NCBI GenBank assembly: GCA_032622095.1
Contig: CP136064.1
Span: forward strand, 263,603,863 to 263,667,862
From: Siphonodentalium dalli
Lineage: Eukaryota; Mollusca; Scaphopoda; Gadilida; Siphonodentaliidae
Direction of reading: 5' to 3'
Length of the DNA stretch: 64,000 nt
The notes beneath the pieces were generated by a model. The model ran no database searches. It saw nothing but the letters and a program-made list of their open reading frames with translations, and was not told where the DNA came from. Shown piece by piece: positions 12,097 through 24,239 of this stretch. The position numbers and the translations under genes are program-made. How positions within the stretch are numbered: position 1 is the stretch's first letter; each line of letters begins with the position of its first letter.

Positions 12097-12950
12097 ATCA
12101 CAGAGCAGGGGCGCCAGCTACGGAAGGCTGTATACCGCTGAGAATTTAACAGTTATAAACCACAGCCTGAGGAAATCACCTGCTGTTACATAAATAGAGT
12201 TGTTGGGCGCGAAGCGCCCGAGATGGTCGAAAAGATCGAGTGATCTTTTCCTTCACCCCACGGTTTGTTGATTTGAGGATATCTGAACATAGAAAATCGT
12301 CATGTCCGAACGCTGCAAAATTTGAATTGAATGTTGTATGGGGTAGAGCCCACGAGCTTTAATATGGGGTGTGGGGGTGCCCTCGATGTCCCTTTACGTT
12401 GGATGTGTGTGTAGTTGCTGAGCGAGTCATATGGTGCGCTGAAATGAATGTCACGCATCAAAAAATGGACTCGGCCATGTTTTAAGTCAGATAATAGCTT
12501 CAAACTTCGATCGATCCATTCCCTGAAATAATGTACAGTTTTCAGCCATTATCCTATACTTACAAGTATACATAAATAAAATACAATGGAAACAATAATT
12601 GCATTATCATGTCCGGAATAGAGAAAATTTATTTCGACAGACATATCTATAGATTCTATAAAAGCGAACCAAAAAAAAAAGAAGAAGAAGAAGAGATTAC
12701 ATTAGGTATACATCATGATCAATATTTAGACGCTAAATTGCTGTATACGAAACACAGGGGCCTGTAACGCGCTCCGCTGTCCGCCCCCACCCTTTTGCGC
12801 TGCCCATATACGCCGCTTCTATATATAGTCTGGTCGATAAACACAAATTTTAGGGTCAACCTAGAAAAAATTCGGACTAAGTTGGTTTTTATACCGTTTT
12901 GAAGAGGAAGCTCTCCTCTATAACATATCCAAAATCCGCTAAAATCCGCT
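12097..12950. other. No gene; two adjacent short hairpins at 12205-12249
   Basis: No coding sequence recognised. At 12205-12219 the sequence GGGCGC-GAA-GCGCCC forms a 6-bp GC stem with a 3-nt loop. Ten bases later, 12230-12249, AAAAGATC-GAGT-GATCTTTT forms an 8-bp stem. An A/GAA-rich run lies near 12670-12693. Confidence 0.5.
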
Positions 12951-15900
12951 TTGAGCATTTTTTGTAATTCAAGATGGCGTCCAAGATGGCTGCCATTTTC
13001 CTATAAGTCAGCTTGATGCAATTATAGTGAGAACAACTTGTCATATGTATACACATGTATACATTTTTATGAAGCTAAGACATAACGCCACCTTTATGTG
13101 TCAAAATTGGATCTCTCCGTCCAAGATGGCCGCCAAAATGGCGACCGGAAGTGGATTGTTTACGCTTTTACTAATATCTTTAAGATAAGTTTCTGTGGGT
13201 TTGAACTGGTTGAGAATTGTGACTTTATTGTGTATTTAGCATGTTTACTGACCATTGCAGCAAGGAAATATGCTGATCGTTGGGTCCACACCCCTTCAGA
13301 TCACTCAAAAATTCGATTTTAAAACGCGGTATAACATTTCACAAAAGATCCCCATTGGGATTCTAGTCATATTTCATCAAGAAGAGGGAAGAACTGTGCA
13401 ATGTAAGTGATGCATTCTATATATTATTGATATTTGAACTCAATGGTACCAAACTTGTCACTTTGGCTCAAAATGGCTGTCAAAATGGCCGCAATAATAT
13501 GGAAAATGGTAATTATTATCCCAGCGTGCCATACAACCGCTCACAAGTTGTGGTGATGCACACAATTGACTATTCTGTCTTATATACATTGAATACCAAC
13601 ATTTCTTATGCACCTTAATTAATTTTTACTATTTACTATTCTGAAATTACCAGAATTATGGGATTTTTCTATCACAAACAGCATCAAACTCTGCAAAAAA
13701 TAACTTTTCATGTTTGGACCATATTTTTCAAGTAAAATGGAACTATCTTTGGTATCAAAGGTTCTTTATATTTTGATATGCCTTAAATGTGTCATAGTGT
13801 GGTGTTTTAGACAATATTACTCAAGATGACTTGCAAAATGGCAACCAAATGTGGTAAAAAGTTTATATTCCGAACATTATTCTCTGCTGTTCCGAAATGG
13901 TAGCAAATTGTCACTACTCACTTGGTTATTAAACATGCTACTTAATCAACTGACAACTAAATCTTATAGTTTGGTTGTCCCAGCACCTTATGAGGCACGA
14001 CAAATTCATTTTAAGGGATGCAGTACGGATTTTGCCGAACACCTCTTTTGGGATTCTGTCCATGTTTTTTAACGGAAACGGACATAACGTTGAAACTGAA
14101 CTGAAATGAGTCGTATTATGTGGCTACTCTGGCCCATTAGCATCAATTGATTAACTTATAAACTATTTTGTCACGAAAACCGTTTTTCACATTGCATATA
14201 AAACGCAATTAATGTGGAGAACACTGATATTACCTCTATCGATTAACATTTCCTTGAGTTATTGAGGATAGCGATAGTCACCCAAAGGTGCACCAGTACA
14301 AACCACAGATGAGCATGCAGTCACTCCATATATACATTGACACCACATACATGACCATGTGCCACTCGCTGTATGGACATACACATCACCCATTACCACA
14401 CAGCCACACTTGGGTTTACCCATACACCAACGCATGGCCCTATAGTCGTGAATAACCATGCAGACACACCAGTTATACACCTACACCTCACACGACCTGT
14501 ATGCATATTCACTACATACATGAACACAAAGTAACCTCTTCAGTCTTGTATACCTATTCGCCTCACCATATGCCACACAGTCGTCACTCCATGTATATTT
14601 ATTTGCCACATGCATAGCTATATAGCCACTAATGATATACATATACACCCACCGATGACCATACAGTCACTCCTGGTATACCTGTTCGCTACATCCATGA
14701 TCATACATCACTTCTTGCATACCTATTTGCCTCATCAGTGGCCATACAATCTCACTCCCTGCATATATATATATTTGCGACACCCGTAGCCATATAGCCA
14801 CCCAAGATATACATATACACCAACCCAAAACCATAGAGTCACTCCATGTATATACATATAGACCTCACCAATGACCTTACATCCCTTCTAGATATACCAA
14901 TGTCCCGTACCGTGCACACGGCCATTCATACACTCCAGACTTGCATATACACATGACCCATGATAATTCAGCCTCTCGCTGTATACGCATAAACCACATT
15001 CGTGATCATAGTCACTCATTGTATATCAATTCACCCCACCATTAATTTTGCCATACTGTCAATACCTATATACATATTGGCCGTGCCATGGCCATATAGT
15101 CACTCATGATATACATATACACCTCACCCATGACTACAGCCTCACTCCAGGTGTATATATACACCTCATCAATGGCCATACAGCCCTTCTATATATTTCA
15201 ATACCCCGCACATACGGCCATTCGTACACTTCAGACTTGCATATACAGCTCAACCGTGATAATTCAGCCACTGGCTGTATACTTATACACCGTTTCCATG
15301 AGCTTTCATCTAGTCAGTGTGTGCTTGTACACACCACCAATGACAATACAATAGGCCCTACATATAAACATATACATCCCACCCATCACCATGAGGTCAC
15401 TCTCTATATACACTAACCGCCAATGGCCATCAGAGTGTACTCCAGATATGCATATACACTTCAACAATGGCCGAGCAGCCATTCCATGTACACATATACA
15501 CATTGCCCTTAGCCATACAACACCATATTTATACATACACCCATCCATTACCATACATCCAACATATGTATACATATACACCCAACCATGACAATACAGC
15601 CACCCAATGTACACCTGTGCATCCCACCCTGACCACACACCCACTACATATATACACACAGGACAGTGTAGCTGCTCTCGTATTGCCCATACACCACTTC
15701 AATGACCAGACAGCCACACAATGTAAACATGTTCACCTCACACATCACCATACAGCTACTCCTTATATACCTCTACATCTCACCATGGACACCCCATCCA
15801 TGACCATATAGTCACACATTGTATAACTATTCACATCATTCATGAATACAATAATTCCATGTATACCTACTCACCTCGTCTATGACCAAACAGTCAACAG

Positions 15901-17080
15901 ACATACACACTGTATTAAGTTGATTAATGTTGATGCTAATAGACCAGAATAGCCACATAATATAATCCCTCTCAGCTCCGTTTCAACGTTCTGCCAATTT
16001 CCGTTCAAAAACAAGGAATATTTTTGGCAAAATCCATATTGCATTCCTCAAAATTAACTTGTCATGCCTCTTAGGGTACCGGGACAACCAGAATAGAACA
16101 TTTAGTTGGTTAAGTAGCATGTGAGTCACAATTGATTATGTATACATATACACCACATATATACACATATGTATATGTATATAATAATGTTTACCAAATT
16201 TGGTCGCCATTTTGGAAACCATCTGGAGTAATTTTGTCTAAAACACCTCAGTGTGACACATGTAACAACAAACATCTTTGATACCAAACATAGTTCCATT
16301 TTACTGTTAAAAAATGGCTCAAACCTGAACAGCGATTTTTTCCCGATTTTGATATCAGGTTTGTGACAGAAAATTTCGAATAATTCTGGTAATTTCAGTG
16401 GTTAAAATAGTAACAAATACCCAAGGTGCATCAGAAATGTTAGTGGTCAAGCTATATAAGACAGAATAGTCAAGTGTGTGCATCACCACTACTTGTAAGC
16501 GGTTTCATTTAATTACCATTTTCCATATTATGGCGGCCATTTTGGCAGCCATTTTGAGCCAAAATGACAATTTTGGTACCATTGAGTTCAAATATCAATA
16601 GGATATAGAATGCATCACTTACATTGCACAGTTCTTCCCACTTCGTTATGAAATATGACTAGAACCCAATGGGGATCCTTTGTGAAATGTTATACCGCGT
16701 TTTGTAAAATCGAATTTTTTGAGTGATAGGAAGGGGTGTGGACCCCACGAACAGCATATTTCATTGCTCCAATGGTCAGTTAACATGATAAATACAAAAT
16801 AAAGTCACAATTCTTAACCAGTTTTAAACCACAGAAACTTATCTTATAGATATTAGTGAAAAATACGTAAAAATACCACTTCCGGTCGCCATTTTGGCGG
16901 CCATCTTGGACGGAGAGATCCAATTTTGGCACACAAAGGTGGCATTATGTCTTAGCTTCACATAAATGTATACATGTGTATACATATGACGAGATGTTCT
17001 CACTATAATTACATCAAACTGACTTATAGAAAAATGGCAGCCATCTTGGACGCCATCTTGAATTACAAAAAATGCTTCAA
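12951..17080. mobile_element. Foldback element with arms of about 1.2 kb
   Basis: Left arm 12951-14160 and right arm 15912-17080 are reverse complements along almost their whole length, at roughly 85-90% by eye. Outer ends are TTGAGCATTTTTTGTAATTC on the left and its complement GAATTACAAAAAATGCTTC on the right. Both arms carry AAGATGGCGTCCAAGATGGC and AAGATGGCCGCCAAAATGGC near their outer ends. Between them lies a degenerate satellite (14270-15905). No transposase is recognisable. The design resembles known Foldback-type elements, which carry long inverted arms around repeats. No target duplication could be established. Confidence 0.85.
14270..15905 (+). repeat. Degenerate satellite of about 44 bp in the foldback loop
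   Basis: A loosely conserved unit of the form CCATACAGTCACTC, then ATATACATATACACCTCACC, then CATGA repeats about every 40-45 bp for 1.6 kb with heavy divergence. Several 60-120-codon frames run through it on both strands, rich in His, Tyr and Thr on plus. These follow from the repeat composition and are not genes. Confidence 0.8.
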
Positions 17081-17205
17081 CCCAAGCCTTTGAATTTGAT
17101 GTGCATGCCATTCCACAAAATTAATTTATTGAATGTGGACCAATTTAGATTTTGACTCTGTTATTTTGAATTACTTATATTTTTGTATCGCTTCTTTTTT
17201 TTCAG

Positions 17206-17323
17206 GAAATTTGGCCGGCATATAGAAGATAAAGTAATTGGCTCTTTGAAGCAGACATCAATTTTCTACACAATAGGATCAAGGACAGATGATACACTTT
17301 ATGCAACAAGATTGATATTATAA
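17206..17323 (+). CDS. Candidate terminal exon, 38 codons
   Basis: A pyrimidine-rich tract (CTTCTTTTTTTTCAG, ending 17205) gives a strong splice acceptor. From 17206 one leading base and then 38 codons run to TAA at 17321-17323. The peptide begins KFGRHIEDKVIGSLKQ and ends DDTLYATRLIL, a charged, ordinary protein-like composition rather than repeat-derived. AATAAA-type signals follow within about 70 bp (AATAATAAAAC near 17385). Upstream exons of the same gene were not identified; the 4-kb foldback element immediately 5' would then lie in an intron. I do not recognise the protein. It could also be a chance frame. Confidence 0.35.
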
Positions 17324-18317
17324 AATATGCTGCTGCTCTTAGAACATATGGCATATGGGTCTATCAATGTTATCTTATGTATAATAATAAAACAACTTTA
17401 TTCCTATTATAGGTTTAATTATTTTTTCTGATATAAATTTATAATACCCTGAGCAGCCCTGAGGAGCATTAATTTCTTATTATCTGTTACCTGTCTCCGA
17501 AAGTCTTTTTAAAAGGGCAGGTCCAGTTTGAAAGTCTGTGATGTGTGAAATAAAGTACATGTATGATGTATCACTCATCACTCAGAAGCTTATTTATCTA
17601 ACTGGAATGTGGATCGGACCCAAATATGGTTATATATAGTTATACACCCATTCTTGAGAGTTAATTTTTTATACGCTGCCAAATTTCAAAACAAAATTCT
17701 ACTCTTTCTTTATTCCTTCAAGTAGACCAAGTATTCAGTCATAGTTTTATTGATAGAAATGTCACTATTGTCACTTGTTTTGTTGTGTAGCATTAATTGT
17801 GCCCATACAATTCAACAGTTTTACACCAAACAACTCTGCATAAGTAATACTGACCAAGAGGAACAAATACATGCTCAATTCTACTTTTCTTTGTTTGATG
17901 CTGTATGTTTTAGGCATGATTTAATCCAAACAACAATAAACTGATAAAATCTAATAAAAGAAAATAACTGACATTTATTCCAATATTTGATTAGAAATGT
18001 CATAGAGGTACACTTATGTGCAAGACATTTTCTCATAAAACATGGGATCTAAGCTCTATTTCTATTGATGTCGCTATGACTGAATAACTGGTCTACATGG
18101 TCGTATGAAGATATAATTGAATTACACCAAGAACAGGCATATAACTATTGAAAACTGGATTTGGGACTGAACCACATTTAATTGATTACACAGTGTGTTT
18201 TAGAGTTCATTCAATATCACCAAGTCTCTAGGTGGGAAAACGATGAGTTGCTTTACTAAACAAATATTTGTATGTTCTATATACATATATAGATATTTTG
18301 TTTTTAGCACATCCCAA
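17324..18317. other. Possible 3' UTR, then intergenic
   Basis: AT-rich, with polyadenylation-like AATAAA words near 17388 and 17935. If the exon at 17206 is real, the first part would be its 3' UTR. A 64-codon frame at 17750-17944 starts with a hydrophobic run but has no other support. Confidence 0.35.
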
Positions 18318-18775
18318 AAAACATGGCCACCAGCGTCCATCTTGGATTTTACTATATGCATGACTAATCCTTTAGCACATTCTACAGGTCACTTCTCTCA
18401 TCCGTTCATCACCAATCTTCACATGGATCTTCATGGTGCCCTCTTGATGGGAGCTTACCATTTTTCTGAACTATATTAAAAATCATGGCCATTTTGGATT
18501 TTAGATTTTGAATCCATCGGAACATCCTGCAGCCCACAATTATTGACGAAATGTTTTTTAAGCTTACAGACATGTTTGGGATCACCTCTAGATGGGAGCT
18601 ATTGAATTTGAAAATTTCCGATGAAAAACATGGCCGTTGGCAGCCTTCATGAAATTATACTCTTGCATTGCTAAATCCTTTGTCACACTGTACAATCCAC
18701 ATCCCTCATCCGGTCATACCAAACTTCATATGGATCTTCAGGGTGAGCTCTAGATGGGATCTTACCATTTTTCTG
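18318..18775 (+). repeat. Tandem intergenic repeat, about 300-bp period
   Basis: AACATGGCCACCAGCGTCCA at 18318 and AACATGGCCGTTGGCAGCC near 18626 begin two diverged units. Each runs through CTAATCCTTT, CTCATCCG and CACATGGATCTTCA-like phrases to GGGAGCTTACCATTTTTCTG or its variant. A shorter related piece starts near 18484. A motif of the same type is at 4320. Non-coding. Confidence 0.65.
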
Positions 18776-20165
18776 TGTACCCATACCATAGTATGGTACA
18801 CATAGTGTCAACATCCAGATTGACCACTCGTCGTCCGTCCGTCTGTCTGTCCGTAGACACTTTACGCATGGTGCGATAACTCGAACATTTTTTTATCCGA
18901 TCGGAACCAAATTTTGTACATGAGTTTCTCATCTCAAATACAGATCGAGTTTGAATATGGGTTTGATCCGAGTATTTTTTAACTGAGTTATTGGCCTTTT
19001 TATGTTTACCCATACCATAGTATGGTAAACATAGTGTCGTCGTCCGGATTAACCACTCGTCGTCTGTCTGTAGACAATTTACGCATGGTGCGATAACTGA
19101 AACATGTTCTATCTGATCGGAACCAAATTTTGTATATGAATTTCTCAGCACCAAATACAGATCGAGTTCGAATACGGGTTCGATCCGAGGTTTTTTTTTA
19201 CGGAGTTATGGCCCTTTTTCGACTTAGAATTCATGCATGCTACCATAACTCAAAAAAAAAATTTATCTGATCAGAATCAAATTTGGTATGCAAGTTTCTC
19301 GGATCAAAATACAGATCGAGTTCGAATATGGGTTTGATCCGATATTTTATATCAGAGTTATGGCCCTTTTTCAACTAAGAATTGAACAGATAACCATAGC
19401 AGTCAACAACTAATTGATTAGCAGCAGTAAAACTTTAGCTCTGTGAGAGACAAACAGTATCTGAGTTATTGATAATTAGAGTTATTTTTAGACATTAGTG
19501 TGAGGTGAAATCAGCTATGTTTTTGAGGGACAGGCAGTAGCTCTATCTAATTAATTTGCACTCTTACTCTGGTTATTGTAAACTCTCTTAACCCAAGTAT
19601 TCCATGTCCTGGCCATCTTTCACATTTAACCCAAGGCTGTGGTGGTTTAGCTGTACCAGTGCATTCTCTTATATAAATGCTAGTGAACCATAAATTCAAA
19701 TAATTTGTGTTATGTACATTTGTCTATAATAGTACATAAAAGTATACTCTATAATTCAACACCAAAACTCTCATTTATGATTCTGATCATAGTAATTTAC
19801 TATCGCCAAGGGATGGGTTAACATCTGCCGATCGTGATTGGCCTCTCGTTTATGACTTAGAATTCACGAATGCTGCAATAACTAATATTTTTTCTATCTG
19901 ATTGGAGCCAAATTTGGTATGTGAGTTTATCAGCCCAATATACAGATCGAGTTCAAATATGGGTTTTATCCGATTATTTTTAATGGAGTTATGGCCCTTT
20001 GATATAGAATTCATGCTTGCTTCGATAACTCAACCAGTTTTCATCTGATAGGAACCAAATTTGGTATGTGAGTTTCTCAATTCAAAATACAGAACGAGTT
20101 TGAATATGGGTCAGATCCTGTTTTTATACCAGATATGGCCCCCTTTTAACTAAGAATTGAACAGA
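18776..20165 (+). repeat. Diverged tandem repeats around CATACCATAGTATGG
   Basis: Two units (18776-19008 and 19009-19210) start with TACCCATACCATAGTATGGT, a short palindrome, and continue through CGCATGGTGCGATAACT and ATACAGATCGAGTT. Shorter copies of the second half recur at about 19225-19390, 19860-20005 and 20010-20165. The 130-codon minus-strand frame at 18762-19154 lies across two units and is not conserved as protein. Confidence 0.75.
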
Positions 20166-21234
20166 TTTGAGATTTTTATGCTTGCAATGTATAGCCATAG
20201 CCACTTGCAATTAATTACCTGTGATATCAGTTAGCCCTAAGAGAGACGTCTGTAAATCTGTATTATTGGAAATAGAGTTTATATTTTTAGCCATCATATG
20301 TTCAGCATAGCAGTGAAAGGTGTATACATTCATCAATCAATGGATTCTGCCCTTCATTTCTAAAAGTATAAATTGGAATAGTCTACTGTTCATTTGCAGG
20401 GATGTTCTCAGAATTTGAACAGACAGAGAGATCCGCATTTAGTAGCACTATTTTTATAAAGTTACACAGTCCTGTAATGATATCTGATGCTCACTGCTGC
20501 ACATATAAAATGACTTTAATAGCCATCTGTTGTTTATTGCATTTCCATAGTATGTGGATAGTGTCTATCAACTCCCACATAGCTCTCTGGTTTAGCCTAT
20601 CAATGCAGTGTTCAAGTGACATACCTGGTACAGTCCCATATAGAGTTACAAGAGGTGGCATCAGAGATGATGTCTCGTTTTCGGTGGCTTACCGCCGCCC
20701 GCCGTCCCTCATCCAATCATCACCAACTGTGCTAAGCTTTTAAAGCTGGGATTATGTTATGGATGTTTTGTGACCTATAACTTTTCTCACCATGCCAATT
20801 TGCAATTCCAACAACCAGCGTTACCTTGAAATTCTCAAAATATCAGCTATTTTGAGCAGAATTTTCATCTATGCCATTTGATGTTAACAATTGACATTAT
20901 TTGTGGTAATGCACAAAAACTAACAGTTCCACTCAATATGAAACATTTGAACTACATGTAACTCATTGTGATGTCAAAGGAAAGTGTTTGATCTTTATAA
21001 GAACAAATATAACATTTGACCAATCTGAACAAATGGAGGTAAAGCTCAGTTTATAAAATATTCAAAAATATATTCCTGTCATTTTGCAAACACCAGTGCC
21101 ACTATTAATTAAATATTGTAATAATAAATATGTATGTTGTTGAATGTTTCATGCAGATACTAGCTTTTTCCCCAGTCAAACACAGCAAAATGACAACTTT
21201 AGAAAAGATAATGGTACATTTCCATATCAGTGGC
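20166..21234. other. No gene recognised
   Basis: AT-rich sequence with a 113-codon frame at 20402-20743 that has no recognisable domain. No array or RNA gene was seen. Confidence 0.4.
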
Positions 21235-21610
21235 ATACAGGGACGTGGTTTGGGGGTGTCTCACCCCTCCCCCAACAGTTTGTCGTAAATCTGATACATT
21301 AGTTGGAAATTTCACAATAGGTTGAAAATGTTCTTGCAATTTGATTTTCAAACAATTTATTGGGGAGAGGGGGGCTACCAATATTTGCTTATTTTTCTAT
21401 TTTGGTCAAAATTTTGGACTGAAATAGCCATCAGTTGGAAATTGTCCAACCTTAGGGGGTGCCAGGTTGAAAATTTCCAACACTTGGAAAGCTTGTGTCA
21501 TGGTCCCTCTCCTGTGACCAATAGAAAACTACTAATTAGTTTAAGAAAACAATAAATTACTACATTTGTCAGTTTGGTCGGATTCAAGGGGGTGGGTGTA
21601 GCCACGTCCC
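21235..21610. repeat. Dispersed repeat T (inverted partner at 50 kb)
   Basis: A segment rich in TTGGAAA and TTTCCAAC words. It matches the reverse complement of about 50380-50680, including CAAACAATTTATTG, CAAAATTTTGGACTGA, CCATCAGTTGGAA and the outer GTGTCATGGTCCCTCTCCTG phrase. The C-rich boundary (TCACCCCTCCCCC) corresponds to the C run at 50640. Non-coding. Confidence 0.65.
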
Positions 21611-22643
21611 TGGTGCCATAGCAATTCAGTTTTCAGCAGGACCCACCACCATGATGACAAATTAACAGGGTCCATCTGATTAAGTGCTATGATGCTGGTA
21701 GGGCAAGTTGGTGCTGTTAAGAAAATGTATCATTTTTTTCTCTCATTGTCAAAAATGGACAAAACAACGTACGATACATGTTTTATATGTCCTACCAGCA
21801 TCAATAATTCAGTAGGATATACCAGGAAACATAAAAGAGTATAGCAGGACCACTAATTACGTTGACTTAACCAGGTGTGGGACCATTATAATAATATTGC
21901 CTCAATTACGCTATATATACTCGGAGTGTTATTATGACTTCAATTCTACAGTTTTGAAATTTTATTTCATTGCGGATCAATCCCATTTTAATAAACCCGA
22001 TATCTCGATCCCCACGCATTCATCATAAAGGGTAGTAAAGTCCAATCATAAACGCTCTTATATATTCTAAATGTTTGATTCAAACTTTGGTATAATTTAG
22101 TTATGTATGCAAGGCACATTGGGTTATTACAGTGATGCTTAGGAGTAAACCATCATCTTTTGCTCCATTTGGGGGTGGATTTAGCTGCAATAAAACTATA
22201 GTGAAATTGAGCTAAAATAGTTGCGCTATATATGTGTATGTGTATGGCTATAGTCTGCAGTCGAAAATTGACAAATGGAAAGAATAGTCTAAAAATGAGT
22301 TTGCATTACTCCCTAATTGCGCGTGTTTCTACTTTCTCTGAAATTCATGTTCCTATCAAGAACCTATATTTACATATCTTAAATTATTGTTAATTCATAA
22401 CATGCCATCGCTTTTATCACCTGCCATGCTATGATCGTTGATGTGAGCGTATCTTTCATGGGAAAGCGCATCGGACAGTGTTCTATACTGGCACCGTGGT
22501 CTGTATAATGAAAACAACTAAAATTCCCGTTGGCATTAATTTAGCCAACTGATTGGTGGGACTTGCGGAGAAATGCGCGATGTTCAAAGTGGAGTCCCGA
22601 TATAACTGATTTTCTCAAGGTGGATCATAGGCAGGTCTAATAA
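21611..22643. other. No gene recognised
   Basis: About 1 kb with only short frames. It directly precedes the truncated ATPase frame. I looked for an upstream exon carrying a Walker A signature (GxxxxGKS/T) and did not find one. Confidence 0.4.
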
Positions 22644-23755
22644 ATATCTCGCGACACCGCATCTACGGCGTCCAAGGATTCGCGGGTTACTGAATTATTC
22701 ACCGAGGGTAGTCACCATTTGGGTATATCCGTGTTTGCGATTAACCAATCTCTGTACTATAACAAGGACCCCACCCAACGGAGAAATTGCCACTACTTGA
22801 TTCTATTCAACAACCCCATAGATAAAATGCAGGTAATGACTCTAGCTCGTCAAATTTATCCAGAGAAAACGCAACACTTTATGTCCCATTTCAATAAAGC
22901 TACCAATCAACCATTTGGTTATCTCGTAGTTGACTTAAAAACGAATACTCCAGAAAGTTTGCGACTGCGCAGTAATATAATGTTGACAAAGGCCATTATA
23001 AAAGAAGAAAGCATATTACCAAATAACAGTACTGTTGATGAGTCCGTCGATGTGATAACGCATCAAACGAAAGATAACCTCAGTGAAACGACATACCCTA
23101 GGCTATTGTCAGAGCAGGAATACGACTCTGAAAGCGAAGACGGTATCATGCCAAGCTGTGACGATTGTGGTGTCGTGTTTGAGACCCAGCATGATGTACA
23201 AAGGCACATTAAAAATTGGTGTTCTGATAGGAAGAAAAGAGAAGCAAGTGAAGAAGCACCGGTGAATAATAAAAAACAGAAAATTAACACAAAGAAAATA
23301 GAATCAATTCCGGACCAGGACAGACAAATATTAACACTTCCGACTGAAAAAGAAAACGACTATTTCGAAGATGTGTGGTTACGGCCCTAGATGACAATAA
23401 AGCAGAATTAGATGAATTAGTTGAACGCTATATGAAGAAAGGGTTGACGGAAGAAGAGGCTGAAGAAAAATCAAATGTGAAGATATGGCCCGAATATGAG
23501 AGGCGTTTTTTAAACATATACGTTGCATTTATACAAAATTTACTCGAAGTTAGTGGTGGGAAAACTCATATCAAAATCATGGATCGTGTGTATAAGATGC
23601 TAGATGATAGCTATGATATACTCCCTGCCGTTCGGATTTCATTGAGGAGATATAAACCCCTCCTGATGGAGTACATGAAGAATAACAGTAAGGACAAAAA
23701 CGATAAACATATAGACTCTGAGCAAGATGACGACGATGACAATATGGATAATTAA
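22644..23755 (+). pseudogene. FtsK/HerA-type packaging ATPase C-terminus plus zinc finger, broken
   Basis: An in-frame coding stretch with no upstream ATG opens after a stop at 22641. It carries features typical of FtsK-HerA packaging ATPases of Polinton/adintovirus-like elements: a VTELFTEGSHH stretch, a beta strand ending in Asn-Gln (FAINQ, the sensor position), and downstream MTLARQIYP and GYLVVDLK blocks. The Walker A and B parts are missing, so it is 5'-truncated. After an acidic linker, a C2HC zinc finger follows (C-x2-C-x12-H-x4-C, about 23157-23222). The frame ends at 23390, and a different frame from about 23378 continues as a charged helical domain with an Asp-rich tail to 23755, so at least one frameshift separates them. 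AATAAA follows at 23760. The family assignment is from memory of conserved blocks. It is an old mobile-element or virus-derived copy, probably inactive. Confidence 0.6.
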
Positions 23756-24239
23756 CTGAAATAAACCTGTTATTCTTGGTGTCGAATAAAGCAAATGTTG
23801 ATACATTAGTTGTTTATTTGGTTGTGTTGGGTTCCATTTATTGTATTTGGACATAAATATAGGGGTGTGGGTGGAGACATACCACTATATCAATATTTGG
23901 GTGTGGTAATAGGGATTCTCGGTGAAGTAACACCCCCCCCCATGAGGTGCCGGATAAATATTGAAGAGGTTTCTTTGTTGAACCAGCGAAAGAATTGCCA
24001 GACCGTATAGTGCATTAGTATATCCCTGTTATCAGATTTATTAGGCTTACAATGATCACTATTATAATAACTATAACTATAGAATTTGTGCGCGAGAAAT
24101 TTCTCAGATATAGTCTATTGGAAGTCTTCAATAATGCTTTTACTTCCGTGACAAAAAACAAATACTTATGATTATATACCCGCGTATTAATATATACCTT
24201 GATCAAATACTGCGGATAACCTATATCCCTAGTACACAC
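23756..24239. other. No gene recognised
   Basis: Follows the ATPase remnant. It contains its probable polyadenylation signal (AATAAA near 23760), a C run at about 23932-23940 and otherwise featureless AT-rich sequence. Confidence 0.45.

Noticed and set aside
14259-15811. Cluster of 60-120-codon His/Tyr/Thr-rich or Cys/Trp-rich frames
   Set aside because: They follow the composition of the 44-bp satellite and switch frame between units; nothing protein-like is conserved.
12951-17080. Polinton or other autonomous DNA transposon with 1.2-kb TIRs
   Set aside because: The inverted arms are present, but the interior is satellite only, with no polymerase, integrase or capsid frames.
17750-17944. 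Short secreted peptide gene
   Set aside because: Hydrophobic N-terminus only; no cleavage context, no conserved Cys pattern and no splice or promoter support.
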